Assembly: GCA_964528605.1 (NCBI GenBank)
Contig: CAZGSV010000009.1
Span: 1 to 64,000, forward strand
Direction of reading: 5' to 3'
From: CAZGSV01 sp964528605
GTDB taxonomy: Bacteria > Armatimonadota > Zipacnadia > CAZGSV01
DNA: 64,000 nt
Translations under genes and position numbers: made by a program
The notes under the pieces: generated by a model
The model's input: the letters and a program-made list of their open reading frames with translations, nothing else
Databases searched by the model: none
Told to the model about the DNA's origin: nothing
Shown: positions 1 to 8,982 of the stretch, one piece after another
Numbering within the stretch: position 1 is the stretch's first letter
Layout: each line of letters opens with the position of its first letter

Positions 1-336
1 GAGTTCCGCAACTGGCCCCGCCATTGCGTCCGAGGCACGCAAGGCGCCGAAGTGGTCCAGCCCCTCCGCGGGCAGGAGACCGTCCGCGTCCCCAAGACGC
101 GCTACTCCGGCTTCTTCCGCAGCGATCTCGAGGCTGTCCTCAACCGCCTCGGCGTCAAGATCCTGGTCCTCAGCGGCCTCCTCACCGACATCTGCGTTTA
201 CTTCACCGCGGCCGACGCCTATATGCGCGACTACACTGTAGCGGTGCTGAAGGACGGCGTGGCCGCCCTGTCGCTTGAGGACCACCAGTGGGCGCTCCGT
301 CAGATGGAGCGCCTCTTCAAGGCCGCGCTGGTGTGA
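1..336 (+). CDS. pncA: Nicotinamidase / isochorismatase-family cysteine hydrolase, 3' part
   Basis: The reading frame is open from base 1, so the start and the first catalytic residues lie outside the window; 111 codons remain. The visible part begins EFRNWPRHCVRGTQGAE, the block that follows the metal-binding region in nicotinamidases, and ends with the catalytic-cysteine segment GLLTDICVYFTAADA (Cys codon 193-195). The family hydrolyses nicotinamide to nicotinate. The next gene on the same strand, 49 bases on, is a nicotinate phosphoribosyltransferase, so the pair carries out the two-step Preiss-Handler salvage into NAD. That context favours nicotinamidase over other isochorismatase-like hydrolases, but the N-terminal Asp/Lys and metal ligands cannot be checked here. 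Confidence 0.8.
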   Translation, partial: EFRNWPRHCVRGTQGAEVVQPLRGQETVRVPKTRYSGFFRSDLEAVLNRLGVKILVLSGLLTDICVYFTAADAYMRDYTVAVLKDGVAALSLEDHQWALRQMERLFKAALV

Positions 337-385
337 GCCCCCCTCCGTCGCCCCTATCCCGGATTCCTTTCGCGAGGTGAAGAGC

Positions 386-1540
386 GTGCCATTGCATATC
401 GCCGATGAGGCGGCCATCAAGTCAGGCAAGACCACCGACGTCTACTTCGAGCGCACCGCGCAAATCCTCCGCGCGCGCAACATCCACAAGCAAGTCGTCA
501 TGGAGGTCCGCGCCGGCAGCCTGCCCAGCGATTACCAGTGGGCAGTCCTGGCAGGCATCGAAGAAGTCGCCACCCTCCTCACCGGCCTGCCGGTGACTGC
601 TTACGCCATGCCCGAGGGCGCCCTCTTCCATGCCGGCGAGCCCGTCCTCTGGGTGCGCGGAGACTACCTCGACTTCGGGCGATTGGAGACGGCGCTGTTG
701 GGCTGCCTGTGCCACGCCTCCGGCATCGCCACTAAGGCCGCGCGCTGTAAGCAGGCGGCAGGCGACAGGCCCCTCCTCAGTTTCGGCGCGCGCCGCGCCC
801 ATCCCGCCATCGCCCCCATGGTCGAGCGCAATGCTTACATCGGCGGCTGCGATGGCGTCGCCACCGTGGAAGCCGCGCGACTCTTGGGCGAGCCCCCCGT
901 CGGCACCATGCCCCACGCGCTCACCCTCATCCTGGGTTCCGCCCGCGATGCCTTCGCCGCCTTCGACGAGGTGATGGACCCCTCGGTGCCCAGGGTCTGC
1001 CTGGTGGACACCCTCTGCGACGAGAAGTTCGAGGCGCTGGTGGCTGCGGAACTGCTCGGCGATCGCCTCAGCGCGGTCCGCCTCGACACCCCCGCCTCGC
1101 GCCGTGGCAATATCGTGCACATCGCCCAAGAGGTTCGTTGGGAACTGGCTCTGCGCGGCTACAAGAACGTGCGCATCTTCCTCAGCGGCGGAGTCAATGA
1201 GGAGGAGATCGCGCGCACCCGCGAAGTCATTGACGCCTACGGCGTGGGCACCGCTATCAGCAACGCCCGCGTGATTGACTTCGCCATGGACATCGTCGAG
1301 CTGGACGGCAAGCCCTTCGCCAAGCGCGGCAAGGAAAGCGGCGTCAAGCAAGTGTTGCGCTGCCCTCTGTGCGGCGCGCGCAAAGTGGTGCCCTGGGGCA
1401 CCGTCGAATCCCCCTGCGCCTGCCCTGCCGACCCCCAGCCGCTTCTTTCGCCCTTCATCGAGGACGGCCGCCTCGCGCGCACGCTCCCCAGCCCGCAGCA
1501 GACGCGCGCATACGTGCTCGAGCAACTCAAGCGCCTCTAG
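386..1540 (+). CDS. pncB: Nicotinate phosphoribosyltransferase
   Basis: 384 residues. Transfers phosphoribose from PRPP to nicotinate, giving nicotinate mononucleotide for NAD synthesis. The family is recognisable from the N-terminal block SGKTTDVYF, the central SFGARRAHPAIAPMVERNAY block and the C-terminal phosphate-binding part with FLSGGVNEEEI and GVGTAISNARVIDFAMDIVE. The start chosen is GTG 386, six bases after GAGGTGA; the frame opens further upstream at 275, but that part overlaps the previous gene and reads as out-of-frame nonsense. The last 60 residues carry CPLCG and CACP, a probable small zinc ribbon, as in the short archaeal-like branch of the family. It follows the nicotinamidase gene in an apparent operon. 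Confidence 0.88.
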   Translation: MPLHIADEAAIKSGKTTDVYFERTAQILRARNIHKQVVMEVRAGSLPSDYQWAVLAGIEEVATLLTGLPVTAYAMPEGALFHAGEPVLWVRGDYLDFGRLETALLGCLCHASGIATKAARCKQAAGDRPLLSFGARRAHPAIAPMVERNAYIGGCDGVATVEAARLLGEPPVGTMPHALTLILGSARDAFAAFDEVMDPSVPRVCLVDTLCDEKFEALVAAELLGDRLSAVRLDTPASRRGNIVHIAQEVRWELALRGYKNVRIFLSGGVNEEEIARTREVIDAYGVGTAISNARVIDFAMDIVELDGKPFAKRGKESGVKQVLRCPLCGARKVVPWGTVESPCACPADPQPLLSPFIEDGRLARTLPSPQQTRAYVLEQLKRL

Positions 1541-1573
1541 TCCCCCCCCCCGCCGACAGGTCGCGCCGCGCCG

Positions 1574-3220
1574 CTACCCGGCCCAGCGGCGCGTCTTGGC
1601 GGTCACCGTGCCCAGTATGTCCGGCTCTGATTGCACCAGTCTGCGCGCCGCGCCTCCAAGCAGCGCCCAGTAGATCACTCCCGAATAGGCCGCCGCCAGC
1701 GGCAGCGTCAACACCAGGTACACGCCGTGGGGCAGCAGGAAGCCCAACAGCACCAGCAGCAGCGCCGGCGTCGCCAGCAGTGCCGCCACCGCCATCCCCA
1801 GCACGTGGATGAGACCGATGATCCACATGGACAGGAACCCCATCTGGTACGGATTCTCTCCCCGCTTGGGGGTGCGGAACGGAAACTCAATGGCCCAGTA
1901 GTTGGCAATCGCCAGTATCGCCGGCACCGCGACCAGCAGCCCCACCAGCCCCCCCACCGCGAACCTCCAACTCCCCCCCACCAATGCCGCCAGCAGCACC
2001 ACCGGCCCTACCACCGCCAGCACCAGCGCCGTATCAGCCAGGTTCTTCCCCGCCAGCACCAGCCGCCGGTCCGCCGGCTGCATGAACGTGGCTGCCAGGC
2101 TCCCCCGCTCCATGCCAAAGGTGTTGAAGAAGACTGACCCGCCTATGATGGTCGCCAGCGGCACCGCCATGCCCGCCGCCGCCAGACGTACGCCTTCCCC
2201 CGCCGCGAACCGCGCCATCAGCAGGATCGGCAGCACCGCCAGCGGCGTCGTCACCATCGCGGTGCGCACCTGCGCATCGCGAAAGAGGCACCGCAACTCC
2301 TTCCCCGCCATGCTCACCACCGTCGGGCCCAGTCGGCGGTAGAGGAAGCCGCTCCTGCGCCCCCAGCGCGGCGCCCTCTTCGCCCTGGCAGCGCCACCCG
2401 CTTGCGCGCCCAGGCCGATCAGCCATCCGTGCAGCAACAGGGCGCAAACGCACCCGCCCGCCAGCAGCCCGAAATGCGCCGCCGCGGACCCTACCTTACC
2501 CCCGACCGCCGCCCGGATGCTCTCCGCCGCCCAGCCCGGAGGCACCCACCGCAGCCACTGCGACCACGGCACCGCCAGCACCTGCGAGAGGCCGAAATGG
2601 TGCCCTTGCACGACCGTCGTGCGTACGAACGAGAGGTAGAGCAACACTGCCGGCGCCGCCCCCAGCACCGACAGCCACCACATCGCCCGCCGCCCGCCCG
2701 CCCCGGCCCGATACAGCAGCATCGCCACGGCGCACGAAAGCGTCAGCGCGCAGAACGTCAGCGCTACCAGTACCATCAGCGCCCACCACCACCACCACCC
2801 CGCATACGCCGTCAGTATCGGCAGGTAGACCGGCACCAACGCCAGCGTCGTCGCGTCCAGAATCGTGGACAAACTCACCATGAACGCTACCCTCTGACTG
2901 CCCAAGGGCAGCAGCCGCATCGGGCGCACGTCCACCGTTCGCTGCAACGTGGTGCTGTAAATCGGAAACAGAACCCACAGCAGGAACGTGCCCCCCAGCG
3001 TCAGGTGCAGTAGGTTGTCGCGCGCCGGGCCCGCCAGCGACCGGTAACTGGTGTATGTCCCAATCCCCACCGAGAGCGCAAACGGAAGCACAAAGGCCAG
3101 CAGACCAATCCCGGTCACCAACGCGATAGACGGCCGCGCGCGCACCGAGTTGACCCACATGCGCCAGCGGGCCGCGGTCAGCGCCGCGAACTGCCGCCTG
3201 AAGCCGTTGCCCCCATTCAC
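1574..3220 (-). CDS. ABC-2 type exporter permease
   Basis: 548 residues, very hydrophobic, with about twelve likely membrane segments (for example IALVTGIGLLAFVLPFALSV near residue 30) and basic cytoplasmic loops. It has no ATPase motifs. It is the membrane partner of the ATPase encoded immediately upstream. The frame stays open to 3358, but the start used is GTG 3220, whose bases overlap the ATPase stop as GTGA, a typical translational coupling. The substrate cannot be read from the sequence; large two-repeat permeases of this kind export drugs, lipids or peptides. The TldD/TldE protease pair lies next door, so a peptide substrate is a thought but no more than that. Confidence 0.8.
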   Translation of the reverse strand: MNGGNGFRRQFAALTAARWRMWVNSVRARPSIALVTGIGLLAFVLPFALSVGIGTYTSYRSLAGPARDNLLHLTLGGTFLLWVLFPIYSTTLQRTVDVRPMRLLPLGSQRVAFMVSLSTILDATTLALVPVYLPILTAYAGWWWWWALMVLVALTFCALTLSCAVAMLLYRAGAGGRRAMWWLSVLGAAPAVLLYLSFVRTTVVQGHHFGLSQVLAVPWSQWLRWVPPGWAAESIRAAVGGKVGSAAAHFGLLAGGCVCALLLHGWLIGLGAQAGGAARAKRAPRWGRRSGFLYRRLGPTVVSMAGKELRCLFRDAQVRTAMVTTPLAVLPILLMARFAAGEGVRLAAAGMAVPLATIIGGSVFFNTFGMERGSLAATFMQPADRRLVLAGKNLADTALVLAVVGPVVLLAALVGGSWRFAVGGLVGLLVAVPAILAIANYWAIEFPFRTPKRGENPYQMGFLSMWIIGLIHVLGMAVAALLATPALLLVLLGFLLPHGVYLVLTLPLAAAYSGVIYWALLGGAARRLVQSEPDILGTVTAKTRRWAG

Positions 3221-4035
3221 CGCGGCGGCTCCCCCTCCAGCAGCCAATCTAAGTCCTGCCGCGCTTGCCCGCCGCCGACCACGCGCAAGAACACGTCCTC
3301 TAGCGAGGCCTCCTCGCCCAGGCCGACACCGGCGCGCAGCCCCTCGGGCGAGTCGCAAGCCACTAAGCGCCCCTTATGAATGATGGCCACCCGCGAGCAC
3401 AGCCGCTCCGTCACCTCCAGCACGTGCGACGAGAAAAACACGGTCGCCCCCCGCCGCGTCAGGTCCAGGAGCAAGTCCTTGATCGAGCGCGAACTGATCG
3501 GGTCCACCCCGTTGAAAGGCTCGTCCAGCAGCAGCACCTGCGGCCTGTGCATCAGCGCCGCCGCCAGCCCAATCTTCTTCCGCATCCCCGCCGAATACTC
3601 GCCTATCGGCTGGCCCTCCGCCTCCGTCAGCAAAAGGAAGGCCAGTAGCCGTTGCGCCCGCTCGTCGGCCTCCTCACGGCTCAGGCCGCGCATGCCGCCC
3701 ACGAACTGCAGGAACTCCGCTCCCGTCAGTTCCTCGTAGACCGCCGGCTCCTCCTGGAGAACCCCAATCCGCGCCTTGACCTCCGCCGGCTCGCGTTGGG
3801 GATCGAAGCCGGCCACTTGTGCGGACCCCTGCGTCGGACGCAGCAGCCCGCACAGCAGGTTGATAGTGGTCGTCTTGCCGGCGCCGTTGGGCCCGATGAA
3901 ACCGAAAAACTCCCCCGCCGCCACCCGCAAATCCACTCTGTCCACCGCTCGCAGGCCGTCGAACTCCTTGCTCAGCCCGCTGGTGACGATGTTCCAGTTG
4001 CCGGCTTGCGCTGCGCCGGTGCCCGATTCTTCCAC
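3217..4035 (-). CDS. ABC transporter ATP-binding protein
   Basis: 272 residues, a single complete ABC ATPase of the CcmA/DrrA export type. Seen in order: Walker A GPNGAGKTTT, Q-loop region near GVLQEEPAVYEEL, signature YSAGMRKKIGLAAAL (a degenerate LSGGQ, usual in this branch), Walker B VLLLDEPFNGVDP and the switch histidine in FFSSHVLEV. It pairs with the permease downstream through a GTGA overlap. The GTG start at 4035 has no Shine-Dalgarno sequence. Instead a good promoter ends seven bases before it, so the transcript is probably leaderless (see the promoter entry). An internal GTG at 3987 is the alternative start. Confidence 0.92.
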   Translation of the reverse strand: MEESGTGAAQAGNWNIVTSGLSKEFDGLRAVDRVDLRVAAGEFFGFIGPNGAGKTTTINLLCGLLRPTQGSAQVAGFDPQREPAEVKARIGVLQEEPAVYEELTGAEFLQFVGGMRGLSREEADERAQRLLAFLLLTEAEGQPIGEYSAGMRKKIGLAAALMHRPQVLLLDEPFNGVDPISSRSIKDLLLDLTRRGATVFFSSHVLEVTERLCSRVAIIHKGRLVACDSPEGLRAGVGLGEEASLEDVFLRVVGGGQARQDLDWLLEGEPPR

Positions 4036-4042
4036 GCCCGCG

Positions 4043-4072
4043 ATTGTAGAGAGCGGAGTGCGCCGCGGTCAA
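4043..4072 (-). promoter_or_regulatory. Sigma70-like promoter of the ABC exporter operon, probably leaderless
   Basis: Read on the minus strand, TTGACC (4072-4067), an 18-base spacer and TACAAT (4048-4043). Seven bases separate the -10 box from the GTG at 4035, so transcription would begin at or next to the start codon. Confidence 0.6.
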
Positions 4073-4109
4073 AGGGCCGCCCGCTGTCGCGCACAATCCC
4101 GACCAGAGT

Positions 4110-5429
4110 CTACTGCGCGCTCACAATCTGCGCCGCCGACACCCGCACCGTTGGCATTATCGCGCCCGGCTCCTCGCGATAGTCCGAGGAGATCGCGTCC
4201 ACGTTCTTCAGCAGATCGAGGATGTTCATCGCGATCATCGTGTTCTGCACCGGGTACGCCAGTTCCCCGCGCTCAATCTTGAACCCGAAGTCAACGACCG
4301 AGGAGATCTCGCCGTTGACATAGTTCGGCGAAACCCCGCCCATGTTCACGTAAATGCCCGAGTCCGTCTCCTTGATGATCTCAGCCGCCGTCTTTTTGCC
4401 CAGCGCCGGAATGATGTTCGTGGGCGCGATGCCGCCGTTGGAGGCGTGGCCCGTGTTCGGCTCGTGCGCCTTGTTGGCCGTGTAGGAATTGTGGAAGTAG
4501 GTCAGCAGCACGCCCTCGCGCACCACCTCCAGCGGCCGGTGCGGGAAACCCTCGCCGTCAAAGGGCGCCGACCCCAGCCCGCGCGGAATCAGCGGCTCAT
4601 CCCTTAGGCTTACCACCGCCGAAGCAACCCGCTCCCCCCTCTTGCCCACCGCCCACGAACGCTTCCTCTGTATGCTCTCCGCATTCGCCGCCCAGCACAA
4701 ACTGCCGCCCAGGCTGCCGGAAGCCAATGGGCCGAAGATGACCGGCTCAATGCCCGTCACCACGGGCCGCGCCCCTAGCATCTGCACCGCCACCTCCGCC
4801 GCCTTCGTTCCCACCCCCGCAGGCTGGAAGTCCGCCATCACCCGCGCCACATCGTAATCGAAGAAGGAGCCTACCTCATCGCCCCGCTTCACGATGACGA
4901 ACGCTCCCACGCTCACGCTGCACCAACGCCCGGTCGCCTCCACGCCCAGAGAGTTCACCAGCGCGTACTCCTGCCACGAACGATCCGCGCCGCCGTTGAC
5001 CACGGCCTCCGAATACACCGCGCGTGCTTCCTCCACTGCATCCAAGGCGCAACGCATGACCTCGCCCGCGCTCATGCCCGCCACCGCCTCGTCGAACAGG
5101 CCTTCGACCTCTGGACAGGGCGCCGGCGAGACCAGGGTCACGAAGTCCGGGTCCGGCGCGGCCGCCCTCGACATCGCCGCCGCCTCCGCCGCCGCCTGCG
5201 TTACCGCCGCCTCGGTCAGCGAGTTGCTCGAGGCTGTGCCTTTGCCACCCCGGTAGAAGCAGCGCAGGCTCACGCCGCCCCCCTGGTGGGCGGTCGCGGT
5301 CTTAACCTTGCCCTTCTCCAGTTCCACGGCCACGCTCTCGCCCCGGTAGGTGTGCACCTCAACCTGCTCCGCGCCCTCGCGCAGAGCCTTCTCCCGCGCC
5401 AGATGCGCGAGACGCAATAGGTCTTCCAT
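4110..5429 (-). CDS. tldE: TldE/PmbA-family metalloprotease partner subunit
   Basis: 439 residues, the full length of TldE (PmbA). In characterised systems TldE forms a heterodimer with TldD that degrades unfolded peptides and trims leader peptides of modified peptides such as microcin B17; TldE itself lacks the HExxxH zinc site. That fits here: no HExxxH is present, while family blocks such as GGIAPTNIIPALGKKT and the C-terminal VDFGFKIERGELAYPVQN are. Start ATG 5429 follows an excellent Shine-Dalgarno (GAGGAGGAC); the frame extends upstream to 5498 without support. It lies 87 bases behind tldD on the same strand. Confidence 0.9.
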   Translation of the reverse strand: MEDLLRLAHLAREKALREGAEQVEVHTYRGESVAVELEKGKVKTATAHQGGGVSLRCFYRGGKGTASSNSLTEAAVTQAAAEAAAMSRAAAPDPDFVTLVSPAPCPEVEGLFDEAVAGMSAGEVMRCALDAVEEARAVYSEAVVNGGADRSWQEYALVNSLGVEATGRWCSVSVGAFVIVKRGDEVGSFFDYDVARVMADFQPAGVGTKAAEVAVQMLGARPVVTGIEPVIFGPLASGSLGGSLCWAANAESIQRKRSWAVGKRGERVASAVVSLRDEPLIPRGLGSAPFDGEGFPHRPLEVVREGVLLTYFHNSYTANKAHEPNTGHASNGGIAPTNIIPALGKKTAAEIIKETDSGIYVNMGGVSPNYVNGEISSVVDFGFKIERGELAYPVQNTMIAMNILDLLKNVDAISSDYREEPGAIMPTVRVSAAQIVSAQ

Positions 5430-5516
5430 ACTGTCCTCCTCTTGCCCTTGGGCGGCCCCGCCGGCCTTAGACCGCCAACGGCAGTGCCCGACGCCCACTC
5501 GCCGCCGGCCGCGCCG

Positions 5517-6926
5517 CTAGCCCCCACCGGCCTCCTGGCCTCCTACCACCAGTTGGCGAACCTTCAAGTAGGGGCCGCCACCGTTCACCGGCGCTCCCTG
5601 GCCGTTCTTGCCGCAGGTGCCCGGGAACTCCAACACGAAGTCGCGGCTCAGCCCCACCATATCCTCCAGCGTCTGCAGCGTCATCCCGGAAATGGACACG
5701 TCGCGAACGCGCTCAGCCACCTGACCGTCGCGGATCATGAACGCCTCGCCCGCGTGCCCGGTGAACTGCCCCCGCTCGCAGAACACGTAGCCCCACTCGC
5801 CGCCGCACAGCAGCACCCCGACCTCAATGTCCGCAATAAGGTCCTCGAACGAGATGGCGCCGGGCTCGATGTAGGTGTTGCTCATCCGCACGATGGGAAC
5901 GCTCCCGTAGCCGTCCGCCCGCGCGCTTCCATTAGGCGCCACCCCCATCCTCCCCGCCGTCTCCAGGCTGTGCATGTAGCCCTTCAGCATGCCCTTCTCC
6001 ACTATCACCCGCCTCTGCGAGGGTGTGCCCTCGGAGTCATACGCGTACGAGCCCCAAGAGCCCGGCACGGTCCCGTCGTCTACTATCGTCACACACTCGG
6101 CCCCGATCTTCTGCCCCATCTTCCCCTCAATGATCGAGCCGCCCTCCAATACGATGTCCGCCTCCGCGTTGTGCCCCAAAGCCTCGTGCACGAACAGCCC
6201 GGTAAAGGTCGGATCCATGACCACCGGAAACACTCCCGCCGGCGCCCGCTTCGCAGCCAGCAAGGCCAGCGCCCTATCTGCGGCCGCCAGCGCGAACGCC
6301 TCCGTCGAGATGGACTCGGCCAACTCGAAGCCGGCCAGCGCGCCCTTCCGCTCCCGCGCCACCTGCCGCGTCTGCCCGTCAGCCGCTACTACCATCCCGC
6401 TCACCATCACCCTGGTCGCCGTCTGCGTCACCAGGGTTCCAAAAGTGTTGCAGATCGTCTCTTTGAACGACCCCTCCGAGTAACTAAAAACCGTGTTGGC
6501 AACCTTGTCTCCCGCCCTGGCCCGCGCGGCGCCCTCCAGCCCCGAGATCAAAGCCACTTTCCTCTCCAGCGGCACGGATGCAGGCGGCACCGCCACACTG
6601 GTAGCCGCCTCCGCGCGCACGGGTTCGACCCGCGCCACCACCGCTTCCTGCGACGCGTGCGCCGCAGCCTCCTTCGCCATCTGCAACGCCTGCTCCAGGC
6701 AAGTGGCCGCCCTCTCACGGTCCGGCCAGTTGGCCGAGCCGAAACCCCAGGCACCGTTGAACAGCACCCGCACGCCCATGCCCTCCCCATATCCAGAGCC
6801 CAGACTGTCCGCCCTACCGTCCTGAACCGTTATCCCGGCGCCGGAGCGCACCACGTAACGAGCGTCCGCAAACTGAACGCCGCGGGCCCCTGCCTGGTCC
6901 CGCAGCCATTCCAGCAACTCCCTCAT
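5517..6926 (-). CDS. tldD: TldD-family metalloprotease catalytic subunit
   Basis: 469 residues. The catalytic partner of TldE. It carries the zinc motif HEALGHNAE with H247, E248 and H252, followed by the family block GSIIEGKMGQKIG. The N-terminus (GAGITVQDGRADSLGSGYG) and C-terminus also fit TldD. Start ATG 6926 has TAGGAGG about eight bases upstream. It probably forms one transcription unit with the TPR gene 12 bases upstream and with tldE downstream. No obvious ribosomal-peptide precursor gene was found nearby, so a general peptide-degrading role is as likely as leader-peptide removal. Confidence 0.93.
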   Translation of the reverse strand: MRELLEWLRDQAGARGVQFADARYVVRSGAGITVQDGRADSLGSGYGEGMGVRVLFNGAWGFGSANWPDRERAATCLEQALQMAKEAAAHASQEAVVARVEPVRAEAATSVAVPPASVPLERKVALISGLEGAARARAGDKVANTVFSYSEGSFKETICNTFGTLVTQTATRVMVSGMVVAADGQTRQVARERKGALAGFELAESISTEAFALAAADRALALLAAKRAPAGVFPVVMDPTFTGLFVHEALGHNAEADIVLEGGSIIEGKMGQKIGAECVTIVDDGTVPGSWGSYAYDSEGTPSQRRVIVEKGMLKGYMHSLETAGRMGVAPNGSARADGYGSVPIVRMSNTYIEPGAISFEDLIADIEVGVLLCGGEWGYVFCERGQFTGHAGEAFMIRDGQVAERVRDVSISGMTLQTLEDMVGLSRDFVLEFPGTCGKNGQGAPVNGGGPYLKVRQLVVGGQEAGGG

Positions 6927-6938
6927 AGCCCGAGCCTC

Positions 6939-7718
6939 CTACGCTTGGCCGCGAACGATCTTCCCCAGCCTTACCACCAGAGCCACCGACACCCCACCCA
7001 TTATGGCAAGCGCCAACAGCGGATGCAGCCCCCCCGCCAGCACCGACAGCGCCGCCACCGGCACCACCATCAGCCCCGCGGACCACCGCGGCCTTCCCAA
7101 GTAAGTGAGGCCCACGCGCTCAGAGACGAACCCGAAGCCGGCAACGCTGCCCCCGCACTTCTTGCACAGCATGGCGCCCGCCGGATTCATGCTGCCGCAC
7201 ACGCGACAGCGCACCTCCCCCCCCTGAGAAGCCCGCAGCGCCTGCCCCGCCTCCCTCAATCTGCTTTCGTAATACGGCTGCGGCGACAGCCTCGTTGCCT
7301 CACCGAACTGCCTCAAGGCCTCTTCCGCGTTGCCCATGCGCAGATACAGTTCGCCCATATACGCCTTCGCGGCCGCGTTGCTGGGATCCCGGCGGGCCGC
7401 GGCCTCTGCCCGCTGCAATTCCCTCTCCATCACCGGCCGGTCGCTAATCCGAGCAATCCGATTGCACGTCACCACGACGTAGACCGCCGCTAGCACCAGG
7501 TACACCAGCAGGACCAGGCCCGCAGGTTCGCCCCAAAAAGCCTCAATCGCCGCCCAAATGCTGAACACTACCGTCAGCCCCAGCCCAAACTCCAGAGCCG
7601 TAATCCTGTGCCAGACCACTTCCCGGAGAAGTGCGTACAATGGCGGCGCGCTCACCACCCCGACCGCCGCCCACAGCCACAAGGGATGCCAAACGACTCG
7701 CTCCACCCACCAGAACAT
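6939..7718 (-). CDS. Membrane protein with TPR and zinc ribbon
   Basis: 259 residues. Three likely membrane helices in the first 85 residues, then a TPR-like helical region (about 108-165, with AAAKAYMGELYLRMGNAEEALRQ), then a zinc ribbon CRVCG...CKKCG (about 172-190), then two more hydrophobic segments before the end. This layout is seen in many uncharacterised membrane proteins; no specific function can be assigned. Start ATG 7718 has GGAGG at good spacing. Its stop lies 12 bases before tldD, which suggests co-transcription. Confidence 0.7.
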   Translation of the reverse strand: MFWWVERVVWHPLWLWAAVGVVSAPPLYALLREVVWHRITALEFGLGLTVVFSIWAAIEAFWGEPAGLVLLVYLVLAAVYVVVTCNRIARISDRPVMERELQRAEAAARRDPSNAAAKAYMGELYLRMGNAEEALRQFGEATRLSPQPYYESRLREAGQALRASQGGEVRCRVCGSMNPAGAMLCKKCGGSVAGFGFVSERVGLTYLGRPRWSAGLMVVPVAALSVLAGGLHPLLALAIMGGVSVALVVRLGKIVRGQA

Positions 7719-7802
7719 TTCGGCCTCCTACCTTCGCTGCGCGCCCGGCGAGTCTAGGCGCGCCTCCCGGCCCCGTCAACGCACCCCAGCAGCCCCCTCT
7801 TG

Positions 7803-8801
7803 CTAGTCCTTCCCCTCAATCCAGGCGGGATGCGCCCTCACGTGCTTGATGTGCGTCCGCCGGCGGTAAGTGTAGGTCACGTGCACAAACCCGGCCCGGT
7901 CCTGAATGATACCCGGGTAGGAGTATCCGCCCTCCTCAGTCTCGATGTTCCGCTTCGCGTACCAAGTCTCGCAATCGTCCTTCGAGATTCCCAGCGTCAG
8001 CGGGGTTCGGTGCTCCTCGCTGTCGTTGAACGCCAGCACCACCCTACCGTCGGCCAGCTTGACCATGTCAATGGCCGCACCCGGCGAGGGTATCTCTGCA
8101 TTCACCGCGCGCGACCACGTGCGCCCGTTGTTCTTGGAGTAACTCCTGCCCACCCTCGGCTCGTCGCCCGCCGGCCGCAGCAGCGCCACGATCACCCCGT
8201 CCCTCCGCTGAATCAACGTGGGCTGCTCGTTCTCAACACCCGCAATCGGAAACCCGTACTCCCACGTCTTTCCGCAGTCGGGCGAGATGAGAAAGCGCGA
8301 CCTCTCGTCCCTGCACTCGAACCCGAAAATCACCTCGCCGTTGGCCAGCAAGATGGGCTTGGTGCGGAAAACGTCGCCCCACTCCTTGCGGATGAAGCGC
8401 TCCCGAGACCAAGTGCGTCCCTCGTCCTCGGAGACGCGGTACTTCTGATCCACCGTGTCCCAGCGCACGCCCGGGCCCCAGTGCCCCTCCAGCCGCCCGT
8501 GCATCGTCCCGTAGAACAGCCAGAGCCGCTGGTCCGGCATCACGTAGAGCACGCAGTTCCCTTCCGGCTTGCCCGGGGTATCGGCGACCGCCACCGGCTC
8601 CTCCCACTCCTTGGCCCCCGCCGGCTTGCGCGCGGTGAGAATGGCCACGTCCGCCGCCGCCTCGCCTTCTCCCGCATACCAGCAGCACAGCAGGTCGCCC
8701 GATGGCACCTCAACCACGCTCGAGCAGTGACAAGAGGGGAACCGCTCCGTGGGAACACACACAAACTCGCTTTCGAACAGCGCCAAGCCACTCGCCTCCA
8801 T
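7803..8801 (-). CDS. BNR/sialidase-fold protein
   Basis: 332 residues forming one six-bladed sialidase-like propeller. Four Asp-box motifs are visible: SEDEGRTWS (about 123), SPDCGKTWE (about 171), SKNNGRTWS (about 220) and a degenerate SKDDCETWY (about 271). Members of this family are exo-sialidases or related glycan-binding and -cleaving proteins. The catalytic Arg triad cannot be confirmed by eye, so sialidase activity is not claimed. No signal peptide is seen. ATG 8801 is taken as start; a GTG lies two codons upstream. It is divergent from the large secreted protein at 8983, and the two may share a 180-base control region. Confidence 0.75.
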   Translation of the reverse strand: MEASGLALFESEFVCVPTERFPSCHCSSVVEVPSGDLLCCWYAGEGEAAADVAILTARKPAGAKEWEEPVAVADTPGKPEGNCVLYVMPDQRLWLFYGTMHGRLEGHWGPGVRWDTVDQKYRVSEDEGRTWSRERFIRKEWGDVFRTKPILLANGEVIFGFECRDERSRFLISPDCGKTWEYGFPIAGVENEQPTLIQRRDGVIVALLRPAGDEPRVGRSYSKNNGRTWSRAVNAEIPSPGAAIDMVKLADGRVVLAFNDSEEHRTPLTLGISKDDCETWYAKRNIETEEGGYSYPGIIQDRAGFVHVTYTYRRRTHIKHVRAHPAWIEGKD

Positions 8802-8982
8802 GGACACCGGCAGTCAGCGCAAACAGGCTATGGCGAGCATACCAGAACCGGCGTACACGTCAACGTGCCCTCCCGCCAGGAGTTTGACTTGCCTCGCCCG
8901 CCTCGGCTACAAGGGGCCGAGAGGCGGGCACGCTGGGAGACCTGTGCTGGCATGGCGCGACAAAGAGAGGATGGGTGGCCCC

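Noticed and set aside
422..1525. 367-codon minus-strand frame opposite pncB
   Set aside because: Antisense of a recognised enzyme; no supporting motif.
5442..7493. 683-codon open frame on the plus strand opposite tldD/tldE
   Set aside because: It is an antisense shadow: low-complexity Arg/His/Pro-rich translation, no family match, and it lies across well-recognised genes with good ribosome sites.
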